The notes beneath the pieces were generated by a model. The model was not told the origin of the DNA. It did no database searches and was given only the letters and a program-made list of their open reading frames with translations. 64,000 nucleotides of DNA, taken from positions 3,025,501 through 3,089,500 of the forward strand of contig JAMXDE010000004.1 in assembly GCA_026770025.1 (NCBI GenBank), in the 5' to 3' direction. A program made the position numbers and the translations under genes. Origin of the DNA: Craspedostauros australis (taxonomy: Eukaryota > Bacillariophyta > Bacillariophyceae > Mastogloiales > Achnanthaceae). This document shows, piece after piece, positions 32,062-46,200 of the stretch (position 1 is the first letter of the stretch; every line of letters begins with the position of its first letter).

Positions 32062-32964
32062 TCGAGCTACTCGATGTTGGATGCCACGGCTTTCGCCCAT
32101 CCGTTATGCATCCTTTTGCGTGCCAAAGCCGGCGGTGGGGGGACGCCTTGCTCCGTTCCCAACACCATGTGATTTTTCATCCACATACCTAAACCATCAA
32201 TAGATACACGAACATTTTTGACACATGAGTGCATGCACTTACCGTACAACGACGAATGTACGCGTCAACTTGCACATGCTGGAGGCCAGGGGAAGGTTTG
32301 GGTTTGAAGCTAAGACACAACCAGGAGGTCTTGCAATGAGATATCTCAGTTCCTCCGGAGACCCCAAACCCAGCTCAGCTCGCTGGTTTGTGGAATGGTC
32401 TATCTCCATAATGTGTTCGGACTTCATGGTGATGTCCGCTTGCGTCGCCTTCGAAGGACGATATATCATTATGCTCTATCACTCGACAATGCGCCAAGAA
32501 AGGAAAAGGAAAGAAAGAGGTCTTGCCTTCCCAAACATGTCACCGTTTTGCTGGTTCGTGTGAAGGTGATCACACATTCAGATTTATGATCAGATCAACG
32601 AATTTATGGCACCGACGTCGGTCTTGTTTCGATTTCCCGCCCGGCAAGGTGACCATGAAATGCAGTGTGCCTGCATACTATACACGTACGTACGATCCTG
32701 CAAGTCGTACTGGAGTCAACTGGGCCTACATCTCCCTGGTTGGTTTTCCAGCACGGAAGATCGTAGCAAAGGTGTGAAGCCAAATTTCAAGTTGTCTGCA
32801 CAAGCATGATGTCCTATGCATTGCCGTGATCGCTTTGCCCAAACTAATCATCTTTCCTCTCATAAACTCAAAAGTCTCAATCAGCTCATCCAGCACGTTC
32901 ATCAACACACAAACAAACCAAACAAAACCAACATACCAACACGCCAAACATCTCCACCCACATC
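32062..32964. other. Intergenic region
   Basis: About 900 bp between same-strand genes. The last ~100 bp before 32965 are AC-rich (caacacacaaacaaacc), a typical 5' leader here. No gene is seen. Confidence 0.5.
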
Positions 32965-33585
32965 ATGAAGTTCTCCGTCTCTTCCATCGTCGTTGCCATC
33001 CTCTTCGGGGTGCCATCTACTTCCAACGCTGATATCGTCATGGAGGATTTCGCTAGCCTCAAGCACAACTGGGTACCCGCGACAGATGATGTCATCCCAG
33101 GTGGATCTTCTGTGGTCAAGTATGTGAACACGGGATACGAAACCGATTTCTATGGCACTGTGAAATACCAACCATTCATCGGCGGTCCAGGCTTTGCCAA
33201 GATCACTGCCACTGACTCGTTTCCGGACATCTCCAACTGTGAAGCCATCGAGATCACACTTGAAAATTTCAGCAACTACTACTCATACTACGTTGCCTTT
33301 GGAACTGTGCCTCCGAACGACAAGTATCCCATTCCTTCCGAGTGGCGCGCTACCTTCTTTTCCCTCCCGACTAATAAAGTCTCCGTCACCATCGAGCTCA
33401 ACAAATTCAGCAACGACTGGAATCTCGGTACCGGCAAGATCACTACCCCGTGCTCCGCTGACCCCAGCGTTTGCCCAACTCCAGCCGCGTTGAGCAACAT
33501 CCAATTCATGGAGATCTGGGCCCAGGGCGTGGAGGGATATTTCGAACTCCACTTGTTCTCCATCAAGGGAGTTGGCGGATGCTAA
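32965..33585 (+). CDS. Secreted CIA30-like (NDUFAF1 domain) protein
   Basis: A 206-aa protein with a clean N-terminal signal peptide (MKFSVSSIVVAILFGVPS, cleavage near TSNA-DI). The mature part resembles the CIA30/NDUFAF1 beta-sandwich: 'DDVIPGGSSVVKYVNTG', 'YGTVKYQPFIGGPGFAKI', 'DISNCEAIEITLEN' and 'YSYYVAFGT'. In animals this family helps assemble mitochondrial complex I, but algae have secreted or ER-routed relatives of unknown role. Four cysteines (NCEAIE; CSADPSVC; the terminal GGC) could form disulfides, which fits secretion rather than the mitochondrial matrix. The start ATG has context CACATCATG. Function is unassigned. Confidence 0.75.
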   Translation: MKFSVSSIVVAILFGVPSTSNADIVMEDFASLKHNWVPATDDVIPGGSSVVKYVNTGYETDFYGTVKYQPFIGGPGFAKITATDSFPDISNCEAIEITLENFSNYYSYYVAFGTVPPNDKYPIPSEWRATFFSLPTNKVSVTIELNKFSNDWNLGTGKITTPCSADPSVCPTPAALSNIQFMEIWAQGVEGYFELHLFSIKGVGGC

Positions 33586-34302
33586 CTTCTCAACCACGAC
33601 GGCTTCAGTTGGAATGAGCGCCAGCGCAAACATGAAATCCATGCACTCGTATGGATTGCTTCGAACACACAGCCTGGATCGTCATTCTACAGGTCCTGCC
33701 AATGATCGCATCTGGTTTCCTCTCAAGTTTCGAGCTTTCCAGAGCACGACTGTAGCCATTCCATTTACAATCAGCTTCAGCTCTGGCATTCTGAACGACC
33801 CTCTCGTCCGCTTTTCGTCGGCAACGTCGATGTTGCGACAAAAAGTACATGCAAACAGACAATATCAGTGCAACGGACTGACAGCTGCAAGTTGAGCAAC
33901 AGCCAATAAACTGACAGACAGGCCTTTCACATCAATACTGTGTGAGACTATCCATACGTTGATGTGTATGTCGGACACCCTAAACTTGATTTGACATGAT
34001 TATTTCAGATAGTGTTGGTGAAAACCATTCGTGAATGTGTGCATGAAACGGGACACATACGTGTCCCGTGATTGATTTGATGTGTATCCTTTTCGTTGAT
34101 TGGTGTGGTGTCATTTGGTGTGGGTTGCGTGGTACTGTGAGCAGTCCTCCCAACAGCCGTCTTCTCTGCACACCATCGCGCCATCGCACCATCCATCATA
34201 CTTGCGCAGGCACACCATCATCCACATCCACATCGACAGCTTCCCCCAACTTCCATAGTCTCGATCTCGCTCACCTACCACGAACGACAGAAATCCATCA
34301 AG
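33586..34302. other. Intergenic region upstream of fabG
   Basis: About 700 bp. Its one notable element is the perfect 9-bp inverted repeat at 34048-34069. The final ~100 bp form an AC-rich leader. No gene is seen. Confidence 0.5.
34048..34069. promoter_or_regulatory. Perfect inverted repeat upstream of fabG
   Basis: Arms ACGGGACAC and GTGTCCCGT (9 bp each, perfect) flank ATAC, about 235 bp upstream of the fabG start codon. It could be a dimeric transcription-factor site in the promoter or a hairpin in the transcript. Only the symmetry is seen; the role is inferred. Confidence 0.4.
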
Positions 34303-35597
<1,295 letters not shown>

Positions 35598-36113
35598 ACA
35601 AAGGACAATAAGGTTCGGATGCCTCGGTGCGGAGCCGTCAACTGTGTCCCAGCAGCCACTGCATTGTTTCCCAACACACGAACCCGCGCCCCTGAGTGTG
35701 CGTAAATACTACTCGTGGCATGCCCACCAGTACGCATGGCTGCCAGCACAATAAGCTACTCGCGAGTGAGGAATCTGCAACAAACAGAAACAGCCCGCCA
35801 GCATCTTGGATGGTGCCTGTCATCACGGGTCTGACCACCCCTTTGTGGAGGTGAGCAATGGCATCTTCCTGGCCGACGAAGTGCATTGGGCCATGTACTC
35901 GCACGAGTACTAATATACTACTCTCCTATGAATCACAAGCAGAAAATACTTTTATATGCTCTACTCGGGAGAGAGAGAGAGAGAAACACAGAAGGGACAC
36001 GCAGAGCGTGTTTTGTTTGCTTGTTTCCACGGGTCGTTATAATTACTCGTAGCTGCGCTCCCACGTCGACGTTTCCTTTTTGCGTTGGTGTGTTACAGTG
36101 CCTGTCCATGAAT
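35598..36113. other. Convergent intergenic spacer with inverted repeat
   Basis: Lies between the 3' ends of fabG (+) and the RBR gene (-). Contains the perfect inverted repeat GTACTCG-CA-CGAGTAC at 35895-35910, a (GA)n run at ~35970-35983 and an ATTACTCGTAG word at ~36043-36052. No gene is seen. Confidence 0.5.
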
Positions 36114-39100
36114 TCAGCGTGAGCGCCCTGTGCCACACATCGCACAACGACGGCCACCATCGGAGTTCATGTAGGTGCAGGCATCGCAGGCCCACATGGC
36201 AGATGCGTTGGTGTCGAGCGCATTCGTGGCCATAGGGTCCAGGGTGGCTTCCCTCGGCTGGCTGGGATTCAGCACGTACTGGTCCAGACTTGAACGAAGC
36301 GCGTCCCTAATCTGGTTGCTCGGGTACATGAGGCCTCCATTGCCATCGTTCCTCGGCCAGACATCGTCCATCATACGATTCACAACGCTCGGTGGGAACG
36401 GCGATGAGTCTATCATTCGCTCTCGGGCCCTGACCGCTGCGCGAACGAGGTCGGCTGTGCTGATGGGGGTAGCATCGGCTCTCTGCTCCTTCCTTTCCTC
36501 AAGGAGGATGGAGAGCAAGAAATTGGAAAATTCTTGTCGTTTTTCTGCAGCGCCCTTGGTGAGGAAGGCGATTTGGAACTGGCTGGCCCGGAGGTGCGAC
36601 CGCGCCACGATGTCGCTCATCTGCTCCGTCATCGTTTCCAGTTCGGACTGCAGTTTCTCGAAAGAAGCCTTCTCACGTCGGATCTGGGTAAGCTGCCCAT
36701 ACCTGCGGATCATGATGAAGGAGGGGTACCGAAAGTACGAGAAGGGATAGCTGTGCTGAAGGACGGAGCGGCATTCCAACAATTCGGCAAATGCAGAATG
36801 CACGAATGAAAGACCCTTCCCACCGAAGTTGAAGTGGGAATTCCCATCGAATTCAACAGCTGCCTCCACCACCGGCGCCAATCTGATGGAGACCGTGTCC
36901 GCCATCTTCCGTTCCAGCTCCGCACTTTCCGCGTGAGCGTTGCACCTGGTGAAGTGGTGGAGGAAGCGATCCATCTCCCGCTTTTGCTTGTACGCGGATC
37001 TCGCGGCATGGATGGCGGTGCCGTAACCCTGGTCGTTGTTGTCGCCATTGATGAAGCCTTGGTCGTTTGCTCTCGCGGCGGTAGTGGGAAGCGTGTCATC
37101 ATGCGTGTCGCCCTGCAACGTCGCGTCGTCGCCGTCGTCGGTCCAGATGTTGCAACGGAAGAACCCTCCGGTGGAGGTTCCATGGAGCTTCCAGTCCTTG
37201 CGACAGATCCAGCAGAATTCGTGGTTGCAGCTGGGATTGCTGCACGTCATATGGTTGCACCCGTCATTCTTCTCGATGGGGACGTTGCATTTGGGACACG
37301 GACGCGTGTTGGCCTTGATCCACAACTTCTGTGCGACATCTGACACATCGTCGCTGTTGGCCTTTGCGCCGTCCACGTCGCCAAGCTCCTCCTTGATCTT
37401 GCTGTTCCATTCCTCCAACCGTGCGCAGGACACAGGCCAATGGACGTTCTCGCCACATTCGAAGCAGAATCGGTGTGCTACACGCGGTCGCTCCAGGCTG
37501 CGACAATTCTTGTATTCGGGATCAACGACGCCCTCGTACGTGAGAGTTGTGATGCCTTTGACTGGGGCGGAGGGTGCCGTGCAGACTGCACCCAGGAAGT
37601 TGAGCAGGTCCATGTCGGCTCCAAGCGAGTTGAACGCGCTCTGGTGAAGCCTGCGAACGATACCGTTGCATCCGGGGTGAGGGCAAAAGCGCGTGTCGAC
37701 GCACGTCGATACGAACTGTTCGTTGGCCGCTTCGAATATCCTCGACTGCGTTTCGGGCTGATTCTCGAGGAGGGAGGAGATCTCCTCCGTGGTCAAGAAG
37801 CTCTTGCATTCGTGATGCGGACAGGCGACGCACAATCCCGTTGCCTTCGCGGAGGCACAATCGCCAAGATAGTCCCTCAGACAAGGTTTGCAGAAACCGT
37901 GCACACAGCCTTGCAGCTGCTGCCACTCGCCTTCAGCTATTTCATCGTCGTAACAGATCATACAGACAGTACCCGTATCATCATGTGCAGTGGATGTGGC
38001 GGCTGCCTGGGGAGACGCCGATGATATATCCACTCCAGCTGTTTCGAACGACTTGAACATTTCTCTCTTGAACGCCTCTCGTGCATCTTCGTACTTCCAC
38101 TTGTGATGCGACAAGAACTGCTCGACGTGAGCATTTTGCAGCTTGTCCATCATTTTGATCGGCGCCGAGATGATTTCTTCTTGCGAAGTACATGCGGGCG
38201 CAGCGGAGGCATCAGTTCGATTGGTTGGCGTCGTTGCTGTCGATACTGCCGTTGCCGTGGTTGCTGCTGGTGGCGGTGGTGCCACATCATTGCTGTTGGC
38301 AGTCCTACCATCTGCGCCAGCAACGATGCTCTGCTCGATCGTGTCACTTTTCTCATGCGTCGCATCATCAGTGTCGCGAGACTTACTATCGGGCTGAGCT
38401 TTGTCATCGGAACAATCACTGATCGATTGCGTAACAACGGGCGGCATCTTGGCATCTGTATCTTCAATATCGTCGGGTTGAGGCTGCGTGTCATCTTTGC
38501 TCGTATTCCCAGCGCCTGACTTGGCGTCAACCGCTTTGGATCCAGCACAGCCAGGTTTCAATGTTTTTGGCGGCTTCATGTCGGAGGTAGCAGCGTCGTC
38601 GCTGTTTGCAATCTCGCTATCATTTGCGGAGCCTTTGCTCAAGTTAGGGCATTCGCTCGCATTTTCGTTGCCGCTGACGTCGGCGGAGGTTGCACTTGCT
38701 TCTTTCTGCTCAGCTTTTGCCTCCTCCTCCCCCTGCTGCTCTTGTCCCTTGTCTTCGCCTGGAATGAGTTTCTGGTCGTCGTCGTCCGCAGGTTTGGTCG
38801 CAGGCTCTTTCGTGTCATCATTTGTGGTGTCTTCGACAACCACGTCCACATCGGCGTTTTCGGGCGAAACATCCTCGTCGTCAGATGTCGAGGATTTGAC
38901 TGCGGAGTCGACCTGATCGCTGGATGCATTCTCAGCATCATTTTCAGCTTGTTGCTCAGATGTCTGTCCCGCATCTACAGCTGTCTCGCCTTCCTGTGGT
39001 GCTTCTACATTGGCGTGGGCATCATCGGTCGAGCTGGCACTTCTCGAGGTACGACCTTCAATGTCATCATCTTGTGCTGGAACCTGTGCTGCTGTGGTTG

Positions 39101-42100
39101 TGGCCGCAACAGTGTCGCTTCTTGGAGGGTCCTTCAGTTTCGTAGTTGTGCGGGGCGAAACGTTTGCTCGAGGCTTCGCAGCCGGTTTGCGATCAAGATC
39201 AGACTCGTCATCACTGTCACCACCGGTGGTTGTTTGTTCCTCGCCGGTGCCTTTGGCATTGAATTTTGCACGCGCCGCCTTCTTCTTCGCGGCACGAGGT
39301 TTCACATCATCATCGTCGTCATCGTCACTACCACCATCGCTATTATCTTCGCCAGCAGCGACACCAATTGCCACGTGCATCCCTGGTTGCAACTTCTTCA
39401 CGCCAACGCCGACTGCAACGCCCTTCGTTAGTTTCGCACTTGGCTTCTTATGCGCTGCTGCTGTCAGTGGTGCCGACGATGCGATAGCAGATGGCGGTGG
39501 CTTCTTTTCTTCATTGGTCAACGCCGCGATCGCTGCCATGATTTCCATGTCTTCGGACCTGTCCTGAGCAAGTTTCGCGGCCGCTTTGGCCTCGATCTTT
39601 GACATCTGCTGGGCATGCCATTTGTGAACGTACGAGAAAATGTACCGACGAATCTTATCCAACCGCCTTTGACGTTCCGCATTCACCTGGTCCATGTCCA
39701 AGGTGACGAACCAACCAAACGGAGCTGCGAGCTTCTTCCGCTTTCGCGCCAGCACCTCGTCGAGCGTTTGTCTTATCTGTCCTTCGTACGGATCATACAC
39801 GAGGTAGTTGCCCGCGTCGTCGTAGCCGTACTCCTCTTCGACGTTCCATCCGGAGTACTCATCTTCCATTCCGTACGGGTCGGTGTACAGCAAGGCCCTT
39901 GCCTCGAGATGCGCTGTGAGTTCTTGATGCCCATGCATCGCGGCCAACTCGCAAGGGGTGCGTGCGCCGACGTCATCGACAATGGTCAGGAGGACACCGA
40001 AGGTTGAGGAGAGGATGGATCGGCAGATATCACCACGTCCAGTCTCTGCGGCGTAATGCAACGCCGTTCTGCCCAGTTTGTCCACAGCGTTGACGGAAGG
40101 CGGACCGTTGCTTGCGCCAAAGTCGTTGCCCTGATGGAAGGGATCCGAATCCATCAGGCCTCCCGCTGATGCGGGAAGCGCGGCCGCACCGTTCGACGCT
40201 TGCGCTGCCTGCTGAGTCCACGAAAGGACCGTAAGGACGGCATCCATGCGGTCGGCTTCGATTCGTCGCAGTTTCTCCTTGCGCTTTTGCTTGCGTTTGC
40301 TGGTGCGAGCATCTCTGATAATGCGTGCCGGAGTTGGTCCATAGATTGCATCCAACGGGTCGTCGATCAGATCATCACTTTCGGTGCCGTCCCCCTTCTG
40401 CGCCTGCCTCGATTTCGTGGATGAGCGCATGGATTTGAACATGCGGCTCATGGCCTTCTTCGCTTTGCCGCCCACTGATCTGGACTTTTTGGCTTTCGAA
40501 TCCATATCATTGATGTTGTTGTGATGAGGTGGGATGCTGGGAATGCCAATACCGATGCCAACAACTGGCGTTTGCATCGCCGTGTGCCTGTCACCACCAT
40601 TTTGTGTTGCCTCAGATTGGTCTCCATTCTCAGCGTGCGTCGCCATCTTTTTGACGGAGCCTGATCTGCCCTTGGCGGTCGATTTCTGAAAGACCCTCTC
40701 GTACGTCGTCATGCCTCCGCATACCATGTGCAGAGCGGTTCGGCCTCGTCCGTTCTTGATGTTTGGGTCCGCCTCGTCGACTGTTCGTTCGAGCATCCAT
40801 CGCATGAGCTTTCCGGACCCCAACCGCGCGGCTTCGTGCAAAGGGGTCGTCCAGTACACATCGTGTCCGCCATTGTGGTCCCCGGAGAGGTTGCTACCAT
40901 TCATGCTGAGTTGAACAGAGTCGAATTGTCCTGGTCCATTGAGCGACGGGCCCGTGGTGAACGCTTGGCGTGACGCGGAGTTGATACTACTGGCGAAGTC
41001 GCTTCCTTTGTTGCCCCCACCCCACCAGTGGCGGAAGGCCATGCGGGGTCCGTTCGAAGATGATGACCCATCTGCCCGCTGCCGACGCTCGATCTGTCGC
41101 TTTCGTCGTCGTTCCGCGAGTGAGCCGCTTCGGAAATCACGATCGTTGGAGTCCGCCTCGTCATCGCTGTCCTCCGTCCCTGCCCTCCCGTCGGTGTACG
41201 GGTCGTACGGAGACAGGAAGTCATCAGGAGTGAATGGATCGGATGGGCTCAATGCGAATTCGAGGATGGACTGGCCTTTGCGAAATTGGGGCCAGTCATC
41301 GACCGCGGTTGATTGTTCCGCAGGTTTGAAGTGCGATGAACCAGCTGGTTGCGCTGTTGTTGTTGATGATGACGGTGCCGAGGATGCCTGTATTCTCCGC
41401 TTGCCTCCGATTCCTGGAGCACCTGCGGCAGCGCTCGAATCTGCAGCATCGAGTCCGTTCTCGTTTGGAATGCATGCAATGACTCGGCTGACGAATGGTG
41501 TTCCATGTGCGTTGATGCCATCGCCATCCTTGCTGCGTCTCTTCGAGCGCTGGGATGACAGTCCAAGGCCACGCTGTGATTGGGTAGGGCATTGGTATGT
41601 GCAAGTACGCAGAAGCAGTTGCAAATGAAGAGGTACACCAGTGAGTGGGCGAAGTGGTTGCAATGGATGGACGAATGGATAGGCGCACGGATGGGCGAAT
41701 GGATGGACATTGGGCGACACCAACAAAGTGCGAGTGGAAACAGTGGAACAGTGGAAATAGTGGTAAGATGGGAGGCAGACCACCCCAACGTGCCGACATT
41801 GGTATTGGTACACTCACCTTGCTGCCCTTCCGATGGCCGTTCATCGCCATCGACCGTGACTGGTCCTGCTGCTTCGCTATGGAGTTTTGCAGATTGCCGT
41901 TGTATCGATCCCACTCCGCCTGGATCTCCTCCTGCAGGATGACGGTGAAGTCCTGCTCGTCCGCTTGGTAGAGCCGCAGCATGAGGTCCGCATTCTCATG
42001 CTGGACGGCCTTCCAAAGCCGTCTTCGCAATGCCCGCACGCAGAATCCGTAGGCCAAGCGCCCACGCGGCAACGACGGCGGAGCCTCCAAGAAGCCGGAG

Positions 42101-42132
42101 GCGTCTGATGGTGGTGACTTGGTGGTTGTCAT
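36114..42132 (-). CDS. Ankyrin-repeat RBR (RING-IBR-RING, Ariadne-type) E3 ubiquitin ligase with RanBP2 zinc finger
   Basis: My model is exon 1 at 42132-41818 (105 codons, MTTTKSPP ... GHRKGSK, donor GTGAGT) and exon 2 at 41573-36114 (after AATCACAG, starting RGLGLSSQ), giving ~1924 aa. Ankyrin-like repeats lie at ~345-390 (TTPLHEAARLGSGKLMRWML) and ~597-660 (GRTALHYAAETGRGDICRSI). An acidic low-complexity region (~840-1250) is followed by a UBA-like helix bundle. RING1 is CMICYDD...CVHGFCKPC (~1308), the IBR includes CFECGENVHWPVSC, and RING2 is CPKCNVPIEKNDGCNHMTC with the Cys expected to form the ubiquitin thioester; the RBR ends near 1567. Ariadne-like helices follow. The last ~30 residues form a RanBP2-type zinc finger (WACDACTYMNSDGGRRCAMC). 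Substrate unknown. Confidence 0.9.
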
Positions 42133-43279
42133 GATGTCCGGAAGTGGCAGAGTGCTGTGGCAGAGTGCTGTGAGAATACGAGGAGATGTCCGTCGAGCAG
42201 ATTGATGGAATGACTCGTCTTGTGCTGTTGTGTTTGTCGATGTGCTCGTTGGTGCTGATGTTGATACTGATGCTGATACTGTCCTTGCTCCGAGAGTGCA
42301 GAAGAGGTCTCTGTCGAGGGAAGGAGAGAGAGAGTACGGTGAGGTTTATTTGGTCTATGCGCTTGCACTTCTGCTGCCACTGCTGCCGCTGCAACTACGG
42401 TGCACTATTCGCGCACCACTCGACTTGCAATCTTGATGGTGATGGCAGGATCGTCCACAGTACAATATGTTCCACTGAGCGCGTTCGGCGCTGGTTGACG
42501 AAATGGATGGATATGATGGATGCGGACGTGCCTGCGGTGCATGTGATAGCTCTGCTCGCATGCACTCGTGCGAAGGTCCGCAGTCGCGGCAGGGTGGATC
42601 GCAAGAACACTGCACAGGGATCACACGGAATGCCCTTGGCACGACAGCAGTGTCTGCTTCTTTGCTGGTCGTTCGACGATGAAATCGATCAACTCCACGC
42701 ACAATGATTGCGACCAACGATGGAGCTCTTCGTCTTGTGCCAACTGCGTGCCCGCAAGGAGAGGTGTTGGCTGATGTCTCTTCGATGGTCTTTTCTTGGC
42801 GTGTGTGGTGGTGGTGGTCGTGGTCGTGGCGGCAGTGCTTGGAGCTTCTCTCTGCCTCTTTGCTTTTCGCGCGAGAAGCCACGTCCAGAAATTTGTCATG
42901 TTCCATCGTGTTGCGTCGTGTTGCGTCGTGTTGGCTCTGAGTGGTGTCACAAGGTTTCTGTGCAGCCTTCTTTGATGTTCGCCCAAGACCAGAAATTTCG
43001 CGAAGGGCCGAGTATTTCTCCTTCTCTAGATTTATCTCCATAGGTTGCTATGCCATGACCAACCCACGCGAACGGTAACCAGGAAACGGCGTCGCTTGGT
43101 TCGGCACCGACTTCTGTCCCAGAGAGCGTTCGTGGCCCAACATCGCACGACACGACTACACACACAAGCGCCAGTGCAAACGTGCATACTCTCCAAACCA
43201 GATGTTCGACATGTTACGGCTCTATCATACGATTATTACTCTCCTGTGATGATGACACGTGCGCGTCACTTCACAGTAG
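42133..43279. other. 5' flank of the RBR gene and 3' flank of ATG9
   Basis: Over 1.1 kb without a supportable gene. The sense (minus) strand is rich in CA/CACC, as in the 5' leaders of other genes here. A 228-codon minus-strand open frame (43041-42355) is Arg/His/Ser low-complexity and I treat it as leader sequence. Confidence 0.5.
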
Positions 43280-46200
43280 CTACGCGCTGAATTGTTGCTG
43301 CTGCTGCTGTTCCAACATATCCAAGGTCCGCAGCTGGCGCTTGGCGGCGTCAATGTGCATCTGCCGTTCCTCCGCCAGCGCGGCAGCGTGCTGCTGCTGT
43401 TCCAAACGCAGCAACATCGATTGCCCGCCGGGATTGCGGCACTCCCAACCCGGGTTGGCCGCGCGGAAGTTCAGCAGCGACTTCTCCATCTTGCCGTGCC
43501 GGGCCTTCGGCGTTCCGCTTGGAGGTGCGAGGTTGCGGTTCGTCCACGAGGATCTGTGGTTGGGCTCGTTCAGGATGGTGTCGCCCAGGGTGGACTTCTC
43601 CAGGTCGGTCGGTTTCGATCGGGTGGCATTGCGTCGTGCGTTCCCTTTCTGCGGGGTGGCGCGGTCGCACATGGTGCAGCCGTCCCACGCTTCGTCGCCG
43701 TATAGGTTGAAGTCGAACGTGGAGTATCCGCAGACGTCACCTGCTCCTGGGCCACGCAGCCGGTGCCGGGTGGACTGGCAAAAGTTGCAAATCTTATCCG
43801 CGGCCGGCGCCCACTTGCAGATCAGGATGTAGGGAGCAAGGACGACGCTGGCGAGTTCGTAGAGCAGGAGCTTCACCTTGGAATCCATCAGCTTGGACAG
43901 CGCGCCGTGGACGGAGGATTCCCAGCCCCTGTTCTTCCAGATGTCGGGGTAAAAGTGCGTGTGCTCGGCCACGCCCAGCAGGGCTGTGTCCATGTCCTTG
44001 TACAGGTTGTGCGACACCATCCGTGGCTTGTTGGTTGGGGACAGCGACTTGCCCACGGAGTACACGATGCCTGCGATACCGGCGTACCACACCAAATTCC
44101 TCCCGCCGTACTGGACATGCAGGAGCAAGGCATCGTTCATGGCGGCCAGGATGAGGAGGACGCCACCGGTGGCACCGCCAACGAACACCAGAAGATGACC
44201 AAGCGCCAGAAGCACCTCGCTGGAGCCGAACAGGCCAAAGTACTCGTCCGCGGCCTTGTAGCTGGGCTCCATCCTGGCATCGAAGACGTGCGGTAGCTCG
44301 TTGAACTCGCGGAACGTCCACTTGGCCGCCCTGGACCAGTCCTTTCCACCGAAGTAAGTGTTGCTGCGTTGGAATTCATACACATTCTGCAACGCGAAAT
44401 GCATGATCTGAAACACAAGAACGAAGGGCATGAAGATGATGTGCAGATACCCCACGAGGCGGAACCGCTGCTCCAACGCAACTGGATCCTGTACGAAGGC
44501 TGGGCGCACTTGGTACTTGTGGTTGAACATGAAGTTGGTGATGCAGAAATGCAGCGACCATTCCAGCGTGGCACCAAAGTACATGCGTCCGCCGACTGTG
44601 CAATCCAACAAGCGGTCGCCCTGATTCCACAAGGCCACCAAGAAGTTGTCCTTCCTCATGATGCGCTGCGCTACTTCCAAGATGCTCAGGCCTGACGTGG
44701 ATTGCGAGACCTGCTGCAGCTGTTCTCCTGCCTCCACCTGCATCTGCGTTGGTATCTGCGTTGGCAAGTGAGGAGACGAGCTGCGGGCTGTACTATCCTG
44801 CTTCTGCTCGTGTGCATCTAGTACGGATGTGGCCATCGCAGACGGTGGCGAAGTTTGGCCATTGTCGCCAGCAGTGTTTCCAAGTTCATCGCTCGGAGAC
44901 TGTCGTTGTTCTGGTGTCATCGGAAGTGTCGCATGGTTACCCTGCATCACGGAGACGGTCGATCTAATATTGAGCTGCTCGTTGCTGGAGTTGCTGTCGG
45001 TGCTGCATTCGGTGCCGAAACTGTTGCCTGGACTCTGGGATGCGCTTGGACTGGAAGTGCCTGTCGTTTGGCCCATGTGTGATTGTGCAGTACCGTGAAC
45101 GGGGTTTGAGGACTGATGTTGCGGGTGCTGTGAGGCACGCTGGGGAGTTCTTTCAAATCTGGCCGGCTTTGTGAGGGATGAGGATGGTGATTGCGACAGA
45201 GAAGAAGCGTTGCTGCTGGCGTTGCTGCCACCATTGCCATTGCCGTAGTTGATCATGAAGCGGAATGTTCCAGCCTCTTGGACGTGGACAAGCTGCTTGA
45301 CAATGTCCTCCCAGGCGATGGAGCCACCGAGCAGCTTCCTTGATGCGAAACCCAGCTTATCCTCCAGCACGTTCTTTGCCATGATCGCGTGCTGAACCTG
45401 CTGCCAAAACTGCCATGCGGTGAAGATCGTGTATGTACCAAAGACAACGATGTAGGTCGGGATGACGAAGTTCTTCCACACCTTGTACATGAAGGAATGT
45501 GTCGCAGTAGATGTCGCTGTGTCCGATGAAGACCACACGAGGTAGTCCTGCACATGTGCGTGACACGTTTCCTCATCCTGACACTGCCACACCTGTTGCC
45601 AATCAACATGCCCCAACAAGACGGCGGAAAGACCCAAAGTGATGCACATTGTGATGATCTCCACCATGCCCTTGCACAGGATCGGAACCAGGCCGCGGTT
45701 GTAGTAGTAGGTGTACAAGTGCGAGAGGAAGAGATCCACATTGGGCACCGCGCCCCATCCGTCGTGCTGGGCCCGATTGGGGAACGATGCAACTTTGAGG
45801 AAGACCGATTTTGCAATCGACTGCACACCGTAAATTGATTCGAAACCTTCCGAGTTCCCTTGTTGACCGTGGGGTCTTCCATTCTCTTGTCGTTTCTGTT
45901 GCTGGTATTGCGCATGGTGTGAGTTCTGCGAATGCTGGGGGAACTGTGGATGATGTGAATGATGGGGGCTTGCTGTCGTGCTTTGAAGCAGCGTGGCATC
46001 CAAAGGGATGGAACCATGACTCGTTCCCAAGTTGACATCATTCTCATCCATGACTGGCAGGGGAGCATATCGCTGGACCTTGCCCCCGTTGTTGTTGGTG
46101 GCGGTGTTGAAGTAACTGCGGGCGCCGTTTCGACTGTGGGTGTAGGTACTACTCGTAGCATGCCCTTGACCAGAAGTGTGCGCATGAGCCTGATTGTATC

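Noticed and set aside
42355-43041. 228-codon minus-strand frame upstream of the RBR gene
   Set aside because: Arg/His/Ser low-complexity translation of a CA-rich 5' leader.
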